This document shows positions 10,607-20,242 of a stretch of 64,000 bases of DNA, one piece after another. How positions within the stretch are numbered: the first letter of the stretch is position 1; each line of letters begins with the position of its first letter. The notes below the pieces were generated by a model that saw only the letters and a list, made by a program, of their open reading frames with translations, was not told the DNA's origin and did not search any database. The translations under genes and the position numbers were made by a program. Source of the stretch: Clarkia xantiana subsp. parviflora (taxonomy: Eukaryota; Streptophyta; Magnoliopsida; Myrtales; Onagraceae); assembly GCA_036873135.1 (NCBI GenBank), contig JAPTYO010000015.1, positions 12,441,683-12,505,682 of the forward strand. The letters run 5' to 3'.

Positions 10607-12265
10607 ATTGCTTGAGCTCTCCTTTAAGGATGAAGTTGTTTATACGAAATTGCAAGCTCACACAGCTGTTCGTTTCATGGCCGTAGACTTCATGGTTTTC
10701 ACACCATTTATCTTCCTGCTTTCCCAGTGGCCTCTTTCGGAAGTTTGCTGGTTCCCTCCACATATTATCCTCCTTCATCTTCTTTAGGATTACAGAAAGT
10801 GGTGCTTTCAAAGGAACGCATTCTGCCAGGTTCACTTCTTTTGGTCTTTGGAATTCGGGCTGATGTGGCCTCTTATGGAGCTAAAATTGTCTCGCTTGCT
10901 GCGGGCCTTGTTGGGGTTTTGCTTGCTTCTCCTTAGCGCGAGCTGCACTAACTTTCGCCTTATGTTGTTCTCTGAATCTGTCCAGATCCACGAATTCTTT
11001 TACCCTTGCCGCCAATTCTTCAAGTGTCTCAGCTGGGCGCTTTGACATCTTTTCAGCCAGGGCATATCCTCTTCGGCCTAAATTTGCAATGAAGGCGTGC
11101 ACAATTTCTCCTTCGGTGATGTTTCCATGAATGTCTGAGATGTTTTGACTGAAGCGGATATAATAATCTGCTAATGACTCGTCGTTTAGCTGTGTCACCT
11201 CATTCAACGCGTTTGGCCCTTTAAGGAGTGTGCGCTCTCCCATGTATCCTTGAATGAATTTTGCCTTTAGATATGCCCATGACGTAATGCTTCCGCATGG
11301 TAACGAAAAGAACCAATGTGCGGCAGTTCCAACGAGAGTATTAGCAAATGTCATGGCAACATGATGCGGGTTGTCCGTTCGTCCCAGCAGAGAAGTTTCA
11401 TGTTGTTGCACATGCTCGATTGGATCTCCTTTTCCTTTATATTTTTCTCCACCGATTCTGTACAGGGCATCTGGAACGTGACTGTGCACTAGTTCATCAG
11501 AGAATGGATGTGATGCGTTCTCTTCCAGGGCATGCATTCCCTTCATCTTCGATTGCTTCATTTTTCTCTCAATCATTTCTTCTAGGGCCTTAGCCGTGAG
11601 TCCCGTGATTGGGATGTCATTGTCGTACGCGGGCTTCCTCCACCCATCGTTGCATGTGTCAGCATGGCTTGTTGTCTTAAAGCTATCCTCCTTGTGTAGG
11701 CGTTGTGAATTGCTCACAGGAGGTTGCTTCCATCTCACTCCTTGTTGTTGATTCATGCCAACACTTGGGGTGCATGAACGTGCTGGCTCCTTCCTAGCCT
11801 GTCGATAGGTATCTTCAGAGTCTCCTACTCCCTCTGGGTGTTGGGGCTTTTGCTGGTTGGCATCATGTGACGCCTCCCTTGCTGGTGCAGCTTGTTCATT
11901 AGCATGCGGGGGTGGTGGCGGAGGTGCAGCATATCCTTGACTCCTTAAGAATCTCCCTGAGAGCAAGAAGTTCTTCAAGTGCCTCCATCATTTCCGGTGT
12001 GACTGTAGGCATGTTGGTTGAATTCCTTGGTTGTTGCTGTGCTTCCTCAGCTGGGATTCCTGATGGGAATTCCTTATTCACCCTCGTCATTTGCTCTTGC
12101 GGAGGCGCATTGTTTTGATCTTCCGGCCCGTATTGTGCAGGGGGCATTTGTGGACGGAATGGATGAAGCCGTAGATTCTGCTTCCGGAATATGAGAAGGT
12201 CCTGGTTGACTTCTCGTTGGTTTCATCCTGCTTACACCCGCCTTCTTTGGTCGTCTTCCTGTCAT
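10530..12265 (-). pseudogene. TatB gag
   Basis: The probable start is the ATG at 12265 (MTGRRPKKAG), about 35 bases after the primer site. Frame changes near 12120 and 11950 break the N-terminal part. The long frame at 10881-11978 holds a proline-rich run and a Retrotrans_gag domain (GDPIEHVQQHE, AAHWFFSLP, FIQGYMGE, DESLADYYIRFSQNI). A CX2HX4HX4C motif (CENHEVYGHETNSC) at the C-terminus would bind nucleic acid. Gag would assemble virus-like particles in the cytoplasm. Similarity to the TatA gag is clear along the whole length. Confidence 0.8.
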
Positions 12266-12300
12266 GGCTTGCAGCACGACTTTTTGTTCAAATCACTTCA

Positions 12301-12310
12301 GACGGCGCCA
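12301..12310 (-). other. TatB primer-binding site
   Basis: The minus strand reads TGGCGCCGTC two bases inside the 5' LTR, the expected place for a tRNA primer site of the TGGCGCC type common in Tat/Athila elements. The exact tRNA is not resolved. Confidence 0.8.
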
Positions 12311-12312
12311 AA

Positions 12313-12961
12313 TGTTATGTTCGCTTCCACCTGGGTAGCTTCGGGTTTCTTTCTTCACGAACGGGCTCGAGATGTATGTATAAGGACGGGAACGCCGCGA
12401 TCCTTAAAACACAATCCTTGAGCTAATCTTCCAGTCCTCGACCTCGAACTTCGGATCCTGCACGAGGGGCAGTAGCCAGCGTGGGAGAGGGGTGGAATGC
12501 TGGTTGGGCCCTCTCCGACGCTCAAGTCAGAATTTGTAGAGAGAGAAAGCCTTAGAGAGAAGTCAGAGCATCCAAAGTCCAAAAATGAGGGAGTTGTCTA
12601 GAATGGGAGACCTAGGCCCCTATTTATAGGGAACCTAAGGATCATGCCCAGTTTTGAACTACCTGATGTCGGTATGAAGGAAGACGTATACCGTCATCAA
12701 GGTGGACTATGCATGTACCGACTTCTCGCACTTGGCAAAATAATCGGGGTGAGCATACGAAGAAAATCGGTAATCCGGACCTACCCGGATAGTTTAGCAA
12801 TCCGGGCTTCCGGATCGCCTTAGGGCAATCCAGAAGTCCTCCGGTCCGGGTACTGCGCGTATCCCGGACCGTTTAAGACTTGGGTGTCCGCGAAAGAGTT
12901 CTTTTACGGGTTTGGGGTATTTTACGAGGCCCGAAATGTAAATACGAACCCGAATTGGACA
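12313..12961 (-). repeat. TatB 5' LTR
   Basis: TG...CA ends, colinear with 2518-3132. It includes the 29-30 base segment missing from the other LTR. It flanks the primer-binding site, which fixes it as the 5' copy of a minus-strand element. Confidence 0.9.
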
Positions 12962-13260
12962 GCCCCGATCTAAGCTTTTATCAATTGGGTCCGTATTCCA
13001 CTTTTGCCGTTGGGAATGTGGATGCTTTATGTCTTAGGGACGGGATCGTTCCTCCTGCTGCTGTGGTGGATGCCACCCCGATTGTTGAGGCGAGTGCCCC
13101 TGCTGGTGTTGAGGCTGATACTCGTGAATACGAGTTAGTGTTCGATGATGATGGTCAGCCGCGTATAGTTGAGGGTACTTCTCATGGTGATGTTGTCCCG
13201 GGGGCATGTGGAGATGCCGTTGTTGCGGGTGTCCCTGACGTGGCATCGGTTGATTGCTAG
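12962..13260 (+). pseudogene. Antisense gene of TatA, last exon resumed
   Basis: Reads DLSFYQLGPYSTFAVGNVDA directly after the TatB LTR and stops at TAG 13258-13260. TatB's copy has LAPGFPFDKLGPYSSFAV at the same place, so the break falls between YAIAP (before 2518) and this segment. The tail is acidic (EYELVFDDDGQPRIVEG) and longer than that of TatB. No catalytic motif is seen. Confidence 0.65.
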
Positions 13261-13719
13261 TTTTATCCAAAATTTGTATTCAGTTTTGGCTCACCGTATT
13301 TGGTTGAGGTTGCTTTTTGGGTGTTGTCCCTTTGAACCCTTTATGCTTATGCTTTTGTGTTTGAAATTGTCGCATGGATCCTGTCGTGAATGGTTTAGTA
13401 TTGATTGATAATTTGGTAGTAATATTACATATCTTTGTTTGCATGATTTTTCATGTGGCGTGGACTATAGAGTAGAGTTAAGACTCGTCTTCTTATTGGA
13501 TGTAACATTCGTAGTTGCAGTTAGGAGGCATAAGTCTTTGCCTTGCATGCTCCTCTTGGTTATACCAAGGAATGACGGTGTTGGTACGTGTTAACCACAT
13601 GTGTTGTCGACCTGCCGCATCTCATGGGTAGTAAATGCGTAAGGCCGTTGTCCCGGTACTTGGCATTTATGAGTAGTAATGCGCAAGACCCATGTACGTG
13701 CGTAAATGTGATGCCTTGA

Positions 13720-14300
13720 CAAGGCGAGATCTTAGTTATTACTGTCTCTTAGTCCACTCTAAGGCGACGTTGTCACAAGACGCTACTTGTTGGTTTGATG
13801 TGTTTTTCCATCCGTTAGTTGGGGACATCCCGCGTAACGTTGTTACAAGGCGTTCTGTGGGCTAACCCAATTACTTGCCTTGTGATGCTAATACGTCTCT
13901 ACTTTTTTATTCAAAGGGACGTGACATAGGTCGTGTAATACGCCTTGTTTTTTATACCGTCTTTTGGCCCATTCCAAAGCGACGTTGTAGCAAGACACAA
14001 CTTGCCGTTTTGAAGTGTTTTATTTTCCGTACTTTGGGTACCCCCGCCGTATCGTTGTTGCAAGGCATTTTACTGGCCAGTCCAGTTACTTGTCATGCGA
14101 TGCTACTACACCTCTGCCTAGTTATTGCAGGGGGTTGTACAAGATCGCGTTGCACGACTTGCAGTTTTTCCCGTCTCTTTGACCACTCCAAGGCGACATT
14201 TGTGGCAAGACACTACTTGCTTGGTTGAAGTGTTTTATTTCCGTTATCTGTTCACGGGCAAGATAACGTTTTACAAGACTCGACTTGTATATATGGTAAT
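13720..14300. repeat. Three imperfect ~214-bp tandem repeats
   Basis: The word CCACTCTAAGGCGACGTTGT and variants start at about 13753, 13968 and 14182, 215 and 214 bases apart. Each is followed by CAAGAC...ACTTG, a T-rich stretch and AACGTT...ACAAGG or ACAAGACT. TatB has a single equivalent at about 8400-8545. Confidence 0.75.
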
Positions 14301-14409
14301 TTTTTCGCTGCGTTGTGCGTGGCAGCGATTGTAGAAGGGATTTCGCACCATGTGCTACTGTAGAGAAGTGGTACTTAATAATGAACGCTACTTGTGGGTA
14401 GTAGTAGGT

Positions 14410-14695
14410 TCTCATGGGGTTGCCCTCTTGAAGAGGATGTCGCGCCGTGTTTTATGGGGTGAATCACGCCAAAGTGTTTAATAATCTATAATGGGTGTCG
14501 TTTTCCTCAGTAAGATGTCATGGGGCTGCCCTCGTGAAGAGGATGTCGCGCCATGTAAATGTGTGGGGTTGCCCTCGTATAGAGGATGTCGCGCCATGTA
14601 GTGGATGGTCGCCTCTTGGTTGGAAAATCCAAGGCATGATTGTTGTAATCATGGGGTTGCTCCCAAGTAGGGATGTCGCGCCATGTTGTTTGTAA
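14410..14695. repeat. Dispersed ~37-bp motif, four copies
   Basis: The motif CATGGGGTTGCCCTC...GAGGATGTCGCGCCATGT occurs at about 14412, 14518, 14562 and 14648 with small changes. The ends CATG and its complement make each unit partly self-complementary. Weaker relatives are at 50-76 and 112-138. Confidence 0.65.
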
Positions 14696-15652
14696 GTAAT
14701 CCTTAGAAAAAAAATTCGAATGTACTTGTATAGAGTAGATATGATAGATGTTGTGCGAGAGAGCATATTGAGTATTTGTTGTTGATGTAGAATATTGACA
14801 TGCTTGTGGCATATAAAGGCCGTTTGTTGTGTTTAGCGTAATAGCTTGTGTTGTTGGTGCATGTTTAATGCGTATAGTCTAGCGTATAGTCCACTACTTG
14901 GTGTTATTCCAAAGTAGTGAGTGTAAGGAGGTAATGTACCTACGAAAATACATTAACTTCATTAGTCTTCTTGTATTTACATTGCAGGATAGATGGGGTC
15001 AACTGATCACCCATGTATAAATAATCTACTAAGAGCTTAAACTACTTAGGAAATTAAAGTTTGAAAGTAAATGGATGAATAAAGTTGTGTGTAACACATG
15101 AAGTTGGGGGAGGGATGTGATTGTCGCCTCCCGATCCGTTTGTTCACGTGGTGTGGTGTGTACACGCCACACGATGTTGTAGAGCTTCAAGATCTATCAT
15201 TTCTTCGATTTCAACTCGCAGGATGAGACAGTCGTTTATGCTGTGACCCCAGGCGCTGTGGAATTTGCACCAATGCATGATGTCGGTTCCTAGAAACGCA
15301 TGTGGTGTTTCCCGAGGCGGGGGGTAGCTTGTTTTGAAGGATGCTCACAAACAACTGTTTGACCTCTGTATTCAGAGACATAAATGCATATTCTGGGCCG
15401 TCAAGTGTGCTCCTGCTTGTGCCTTGCTGAAAGAGTACCTATGCCTGGCCTACGGGTGGTTTGCTCCACCCCAGTTCATGTTCACAAGCGACTGCTCTTT
15501 CAAGTTTTTCCATGAGGTCACTCATTGTCTGAGTGGTCCTCCAACCGCATTCTCTTCGAAGTAGAAGGAAGGATCGTGCGTTCGAGTTGATGAAGAACGC
15601 GTTGATCACCGCCTCTTTAGTTTCCCCCAGCAGAACTGCATTTAGCGCAAAG

Positions 15653-16943
15653 TAGGGCTGAGCGTGGTCTGGTCCTGGCCAGGACCAGACCAAGACCATG
15701 CAAGACCATTTGTAAATGGTCCTCCTCCAAATGGTTTAGGACCAAACCAGGACAATTTAAAATGGTCTTGGTCTTTTTGGTTCTGGTTTTGGTCCAGACC
15801 ATTTAGGACCATTTTTTTTTTTTTTTTATGTTTTTTTTAATTTAATTTAATTTTTTAAAATTTTTCGAATATTATTTTTTTAATAATCATAAGTTGAAAA
15901 TTCACTTATTATAATTATATATAATATATTGGAGTAGAGGAAGATCCGACCCGTGCCCATGGAGCCGGTGACTGGTAGGGGTGAAACCGATCCGGTCGGA
16001 CCGGTTTCTTAGTTATTTTGGTCGGGGTCCACATTTTTCGGTCCATATTTAGAACAGTTTTCAACAAAAAAAAGTCCGACCAAAAATCCGTTTTGAAAAA
16101 AATAAACTGTCCATATTTAGAACAGTTTTTTCGGTCTGATTTTCGGTTTAAATAGAAAATCCAAAAATAATAATCAATATTTAAAATATCTCAAATTTCT
16201 TATAAAGTATATTTAGAGTTCCAAAATAAATAAAAATAGAAACATAAAACTCGTTTACGGTTTGTTCGGATCGGTCCGGTTTGATTTTAATAGTTTGATT
16301 TTGAAGTGCTACGAGGTTAAAATCTTTACAAATGTGGCATCTCAACTAGAATTTGAAACTTCGGCAAAAAAAAAACAAAAAAAACTAGAATTTGAAACTC
16401 AAATCACTAACTCATAAAATAGTATTTACGTAATTAATTTTAACACTTTTCTCTAGGTACTATATTAGTAATTAACTGAATCACATATATCCAAAAAAAA
16501 AAAAAATAGTTTGAGCAATTAGTAAAACAAGTTACACTTACTGGTATACTTAAAAAAATCAGACAACACATTATCGGTCTATTTACGGTTCGGTTTGTTC
16601 GGATCAGTCCGATTTGATTTTTGGAGGTTTTTCGGACCTACCGAGTTTTGCTTTCGGCCCTAGTGATTGGTGAGACTAAATGCGAGTGATTAGGTGAGAG
16701 TCGAGAGTTCAAAATAGGTTTTTATTATTATTTGCAAATTCCATTTTTTTTTTTTTTTAAATTAGATTGGTCTTAAATGGTCCTAATTGGTTTTTGGTCT
16801 TGGTCTCAAATTTAGACCAAGACCAAATAAGACCATCAAAAGAAGACCATTGGTCTTGGTCCAAAATGGACTTGGTCTTATGGTCTTGGTCTTGGGCGGT
16901 TTTGGTCTTGGTAATGGTCTTGGTAGACCATTGCTCACCCCTA
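15653..16943. mobile_element. hAT-N1: non-autonomous hAT-type element
   Basis: Ends are TAGGGCTGAGC and GCTCACCCCTA (11-bp inverted, one mismatch). They are flanked by a perfect 8-bp duplication GCGCAAAG at 15645-15652 and 16944-16951. Eight-base duplications and TAGGG ends are typical of hAT elements. Both subterminal regions are full of GGTCTTGGT / ACCAAGACC words in both orientations. No transposase ORF is present. Removing it rejoins the protease frame of TatA, confirming the boundaries. Confidence 0.92.
15976..16662. mobile_element. hAT-N2: second hAT-type element nested in hAT-N1
   Basis: Ends are TAGGGGTGAAA and TTTCGGCCCTA (9 of 11 inverted matches). They are flanked by GTGACTGG (15968-15975) and GTGATTGG (16663-16670), an 8-bp duplication with one change. 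The interior is AT-rich with CGGTCC and TTCGGATC words and no ORF of note. Confidence 0.85.
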
Positions 16944-17852
16944 GCGCAAAGCGCCTATAGTATTCCAAGGTTGGCTCATCCTCCTCCTGCTTGATGTCCC
17001 AAACACTCTGCGGTGTCAGGACTTGTTCATCACTTGTCAGTCGTGTAGGCTTGAATAGTTGTTCGAGACGTGCTTCTTCTACCTGCTTGTCTTCTTCTTG
17101 CTTGGGAATATCCTGCCTTATCATGGCTATGGAGAGTTGTTGTTTACACCTTAGGGCGTTTACATAGCACTGTCGTGCTGCAGTTTGGTCTCCTAGGATT
17201 TCTCCAACCCCATTCCTCGTCGGGAACTTCAGCTTCTAGTGCGCTGTTGATGGCACTATCTCATAAGGATTTATGGTTGTTCTTCCCAATATCCCATTAT
17301 ACCTCCCTAGAGTTTCAACCACAATAAAGTTGACGTTGACGTCCAACTTTGTTCAAACTTCTCTCAGTGTAACCGGGAGTGTGATTGTGCCAAGGGGGTA
17401 TGTTGCAGCACCCGCAAAGCTGATTAATGGGAACATTCTAGGGCTCAAGTCAGCCTTTGTACGATCAATCGGTTCTATCACCTTGATAGTTAGGATGTTT
17501 GCAGAGCTTCCTCCGTTAACAAGAATTCGTTTGACGTCGTACTCTGCGATAGGCATGGTAATGACGAGTGCGTCGTCATGGGGGTACACAATATGCCTCA
17601 TGTATTTTTTAGAAAACATGATGACCAGATCTTCCTGCTCACCCCTTGGTCGCTTGCCGTAATTTGGATGTTTCTCTGCCTGGGAGGCATAGACATTCCT
17701 TGAGTGTGAGCCCTGGCCGCCGGCAGCTGGTCCTTCATGTATGACGTTTATCACACCCCGTTTAGGAGGAAGTGGATTTTCATACATCTTTTCTTTTCCT
17801 TCGCTTTTCTTTGAGGGTTCTCCTTGATGCTTTGTGGGGGTGCTGTCGCCTT

Positions 17853-19594
17853 GGTCGACATAGTTTTTTAACTCTCCACGCAAGATAACATTGTTGATAC
17901 GCATTCTTAGGCTGAAACAGTTGTCGGTGTCGTGCCCATTGACTTCGTGGTTTGCACACTACTTATCCATTTCTTTTCTCAAAGGGCCGTTTTGCCAGGT
18001 GTTTGGCTCTTTCTAGAGATTAGTTTCCTTCATCTCTTTTAAGATCACCGACAAGGGTGCATTCAGGGGAATGAGGTTTGTGGCGTTGACCTCCTTCGGT
18101 TTTTGGAAGTCTTCTTGGGTGGGTCGCTTAGGTTGTGGTTGCCACTGCCTTTGCGGTTGATTTCCCTGGGGGTGCTTGGCTTGACCGGCCTTGTTTTTGT
18201 CTTTGTTGCGCTCTGCGTTTAGTTTTTCCTTAGCTCTTTCCTTGAACCTTTTGAGGTCCACGAACTCTTTGACCTGCGAGGCTAACTCCTCCATAGTTTC
18301 TACCGGTCGCTTTGACATTTTTTCTCCCAAGGAGAATCCTAAATGGCCCAAGTTCCTTATGAATGCCTAAATTATATCGTGCTCAGATAGGTTTGTCTGG
18401 ATGTCTGCAATATTCTGATTGAAGCTGATGTAGTAATCCGCTAAAGATTCATCATTCTGCTTCTTCACGTTGTGTAGCACGCTTGAATCCTTGAGAAACT
18501 TGCGTTCACCCATGTACCTCTGGATGAAATTTCCTTTTAGGTAAGGCCAGGAGCTGACGCTTTCATTAGGAAGGGAGAAAAACCAGTGTGCTACTGAACC
18601 TGCTAAGGTTTGCGGGAACGTAACCGCTACATAGTTTGGGTTTGTTGTTCTCCCTAGCAATGATGCCTCATGTTGTTGTACATGCTCGATAGGATAACCT
18701 TTTCCCGAGTATTTCTCAGTTCTGATGTTGTTTAGGATTCCCAGAACCCTGTCATACAACATCTCCTTGGTGAATGGATGACCTGCGCTATCAGCCAGAA
18801 CATACATTGGCCTGACTTTTGACTGCTTCAACTTTTGCTCTATAAGAGCCTCCAAGGCTTTGGACGTTAGTCCTGTGATGAGGACATTGTCGTTCCTCTC
18901 TGGCATCCCCCACATGTTATTTGTGTTTCTGCTGTTGTCACGCCCCTAGCTCTGTTGGTATTGAGAATCCTGCCTGCCTGGTTGCTCGTTCCTGAAACTT
19001 GGTTGCTTCCATGATTCGGCTGGGTGTGGCCTTTCATAGTAAGTTGCACTTGAGCAAGATTCTTGTGGTTCTGCATAATAGTAATGTCGGTTGGCAGCTG
19101 GAGGCTGTATTTCCTGTGGCATTGGAGCTTATCCTCGGGGAGTGTCGTGAGACACTGTCCCCGGTGTAGGGTATGCTTGAGCAGGGTGGCGGAGGTGGTA
19201 GGGGTGGTGGTAGTGGGGGCGCATAGCCTTGATTCCTTAGGTTTTCTCTGAAGGCCGGGAGCTCTTCGATTGCTGCCATCACTGCAGGCGTTAATGTAAG
19301 GGCTGTCTGAGCACCTTGGGTGCCTCTACCCTGAGGTTGTTCTTCTTCTGTGTGGGATTTGCGTTCGAACCCTGGTGGTGGCTCGTTGGTTTGGGCGGTA
19401 CGCTCATGTTGTGCGTTTAGAGACGACACTGAAGAGGTTGTGGATAAGGCCTCGGGGATGTAGGAGGGACCTGCCTGACTCCTTCTTGGTGGTGCTTGCT
19501 TGGATGCTTCAGCAGTGGCCTTTCTTTTTTATCGCCTTAGACCTTCTCTTCTTGGCATTTCCGGGTTATCGGGAGGCGGAGGGTTGCTCGTCAT
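17853..19594 (-). pseudogene. TatA gag
   Basis: The probable start ATG is at 19594 (MTSNPPPPDNPEMP), about 40 bases after the primer site. The frame is broken by a stop shortly after and by several shifts. The Retrotrans_gag core lies in 18367-18915 (YPIEHVQQHEASLLGR, AHWFFSLPNES, FIQRYMGERKFL, DESLADYYISFNQNI) and continues in another frame at 18013-18351 (GEKMSKRPVETMEELA). A CX2HX4HX4C motif (CANHEVNGHDTDNC) lies near 17915-17960, just after a nonsense TAG. It is homologous to TatB gag over its length. Confidence 0.78.
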
Positions 19595-19633
19595 TGCTTT
19601 TGGTAGTGTATGACTTGTTGTGTTCGTGTCTCG

Positions 19634-19645
19634 CGGACGACGCCA
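19634..19645 (-). other. TatA primer-binding site
   Basis: The minus strand reads TGGCGTCGTCCG three bases from the end of the 5' LTR. It is the same class of site as in TatB, with one base different in the TGGCGCCGTC core. Confidence 0.7.
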
Positions 19646-19648
19646 AAA

Positions 19649-20242
19649 TGTTGGGACCTTGATAGGACAAAGAGTCGGGTTCTGGTGAATGCGCTTGGGT
19701 CATCGAGGTAGCGGATCTTCGCACGTGCCGGGATACGTGCGTCTTCGGACACCTGCACGAGGTGCAGTATCGCACACCACGCAAGGGCGTGGACTGCGAT
19801 GAGCCCTCTCCAAAGCTTAAATTAGAATTGTAGAGAGAGAAATTTTAGAGAGAGGTAAGAGCTTCGGCATCAACTTAGTTGTGAAATGAATGATCAAGGC
19901 CCCCATTTGTAGGAAACCTTGAAATCAGATCGGGTTTTGAACAGTCCAACATCGGTTTAATTTTGAAAAAGTGAACCGGACGTGGACGAGCAAGTAGTTG
20001 ACATCAGAGAGTCTGACACGTGTCGTACGCGCATGTATATGAGTCACGTGCATTTCTAGACGTAATTTGGACTCCGGTCGGATTGTCGGACAATCCGGAC
20101 GAGTCCTACGCTCGGGGTACACGCGCGCGTACCCTGGGCTGTTTTAGACTTGTTGGTGATTATTGTAGGACCATTTAGTGGGTTTGACATGTAGGCGAAG
20201 TCAGAATAATTATAAAACGAACCCGAATCGGACGTATACTCA
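19649..20242 (-). repeat. TatA 5' LTR
   Basis: Begins TGTTGGGACC and ends GTATACTCA on the plus strand. It aligns with the TatB LTR through CTGCACGAGG, GCCCTCTCC, TTGTAGAGAGAGAAA and AACGAACCCGAAT. The partner LTR is outside the window, so the outer edge (20242) is chosen from the CA end and is uncertain by a few bases. Confidence 0.7.

Larger units (their letters stand above)
2518..12961 (-). mobile_element. TatB: complete nested Tat-like gag-protease retrotransposon
   Basis: Two LTRs (2518-3132 and 12313-12961) flank about 9.2 kb. Read on the minus strand: 5' LTR, primer site, gag, protease, spacer, the antisense gene (plus strand, 5663-8019), a minisatellite, and the 3' LTR. The flanks are CCCCC (2513-2517) and GCCCC (12962-12966), a 5-bp target duplication with one difference. 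By eye the LTRs differ at roughly 18 bases plus a 29-30 bp indel, so the insertion is moderately young. No RT or integrase was found. It lies in the last exon of TatA's antisense gene, and the two broken halves join collinearly with TatB's own intact-order copy. Confidence 0.88.
13261..15180. other. TatA spacer between convergent antisense gene and gag-protease
   Basis: No gene is supported. It contains three imperfect ~214-bp tandem units (about 13720-14300) and a cluster of a short GTCGCGCCATGT motif (about 14410-14690). The remainder, 14700-15180, is AT-rich and unremarkable apart from similarity to the TatB spacer around 8940-9180. Confidence 0.5.
15181..17904 (-). pseudogene. TatA protease and second CHHC module, split by a hAT element
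   Basis: Frame 17904-17353 holds GVINVIHEGPAAGG, HIVYPHDDALVITM and the protease motif ILVNGGSSANIL. The usual catalytic Asp is Asn here, so the enzyme would be inactive. The following frame reaches EYYRRFAL at 16944 and resumes at 15652 with NAVLLGETKEAVINAFF after the hAT insertion. It ends with CX2HX4HX4C (CKFHSAWGHSINDC) near 15250-15290. Many stops and frame changes are present. The order matches TatB. No RT follows. Confidence 0.68.
1..20242 (-). mobile_element. TatA: nested Ty3/gypsy (Tat-like) gag-protease retrotransposon, 3' end outside window
   Basis: The element reads right to left: 5' LTR (19649-20242), primer-binding site, gag, protease, a non-coding spacer, then an oppositely oriented intron-bearing gene (215-2517 continued at 12962-13260). 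Its 3' LTR must lie left of base 1. It is interrupted by TatB (2518-12961) and by a hAT element (15653-16943). No reverse transcriptase, RNase H or integrase was found, so it looks non-autonomous. The Tat assignment rests on the TGGCGTCGTCC primer site, the gag type and the antisense ORF, all known for that lineage; it is an inference. The right flank is Cop4 sequence, so TatA inserted into Cop4. Confidence 0.75.
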
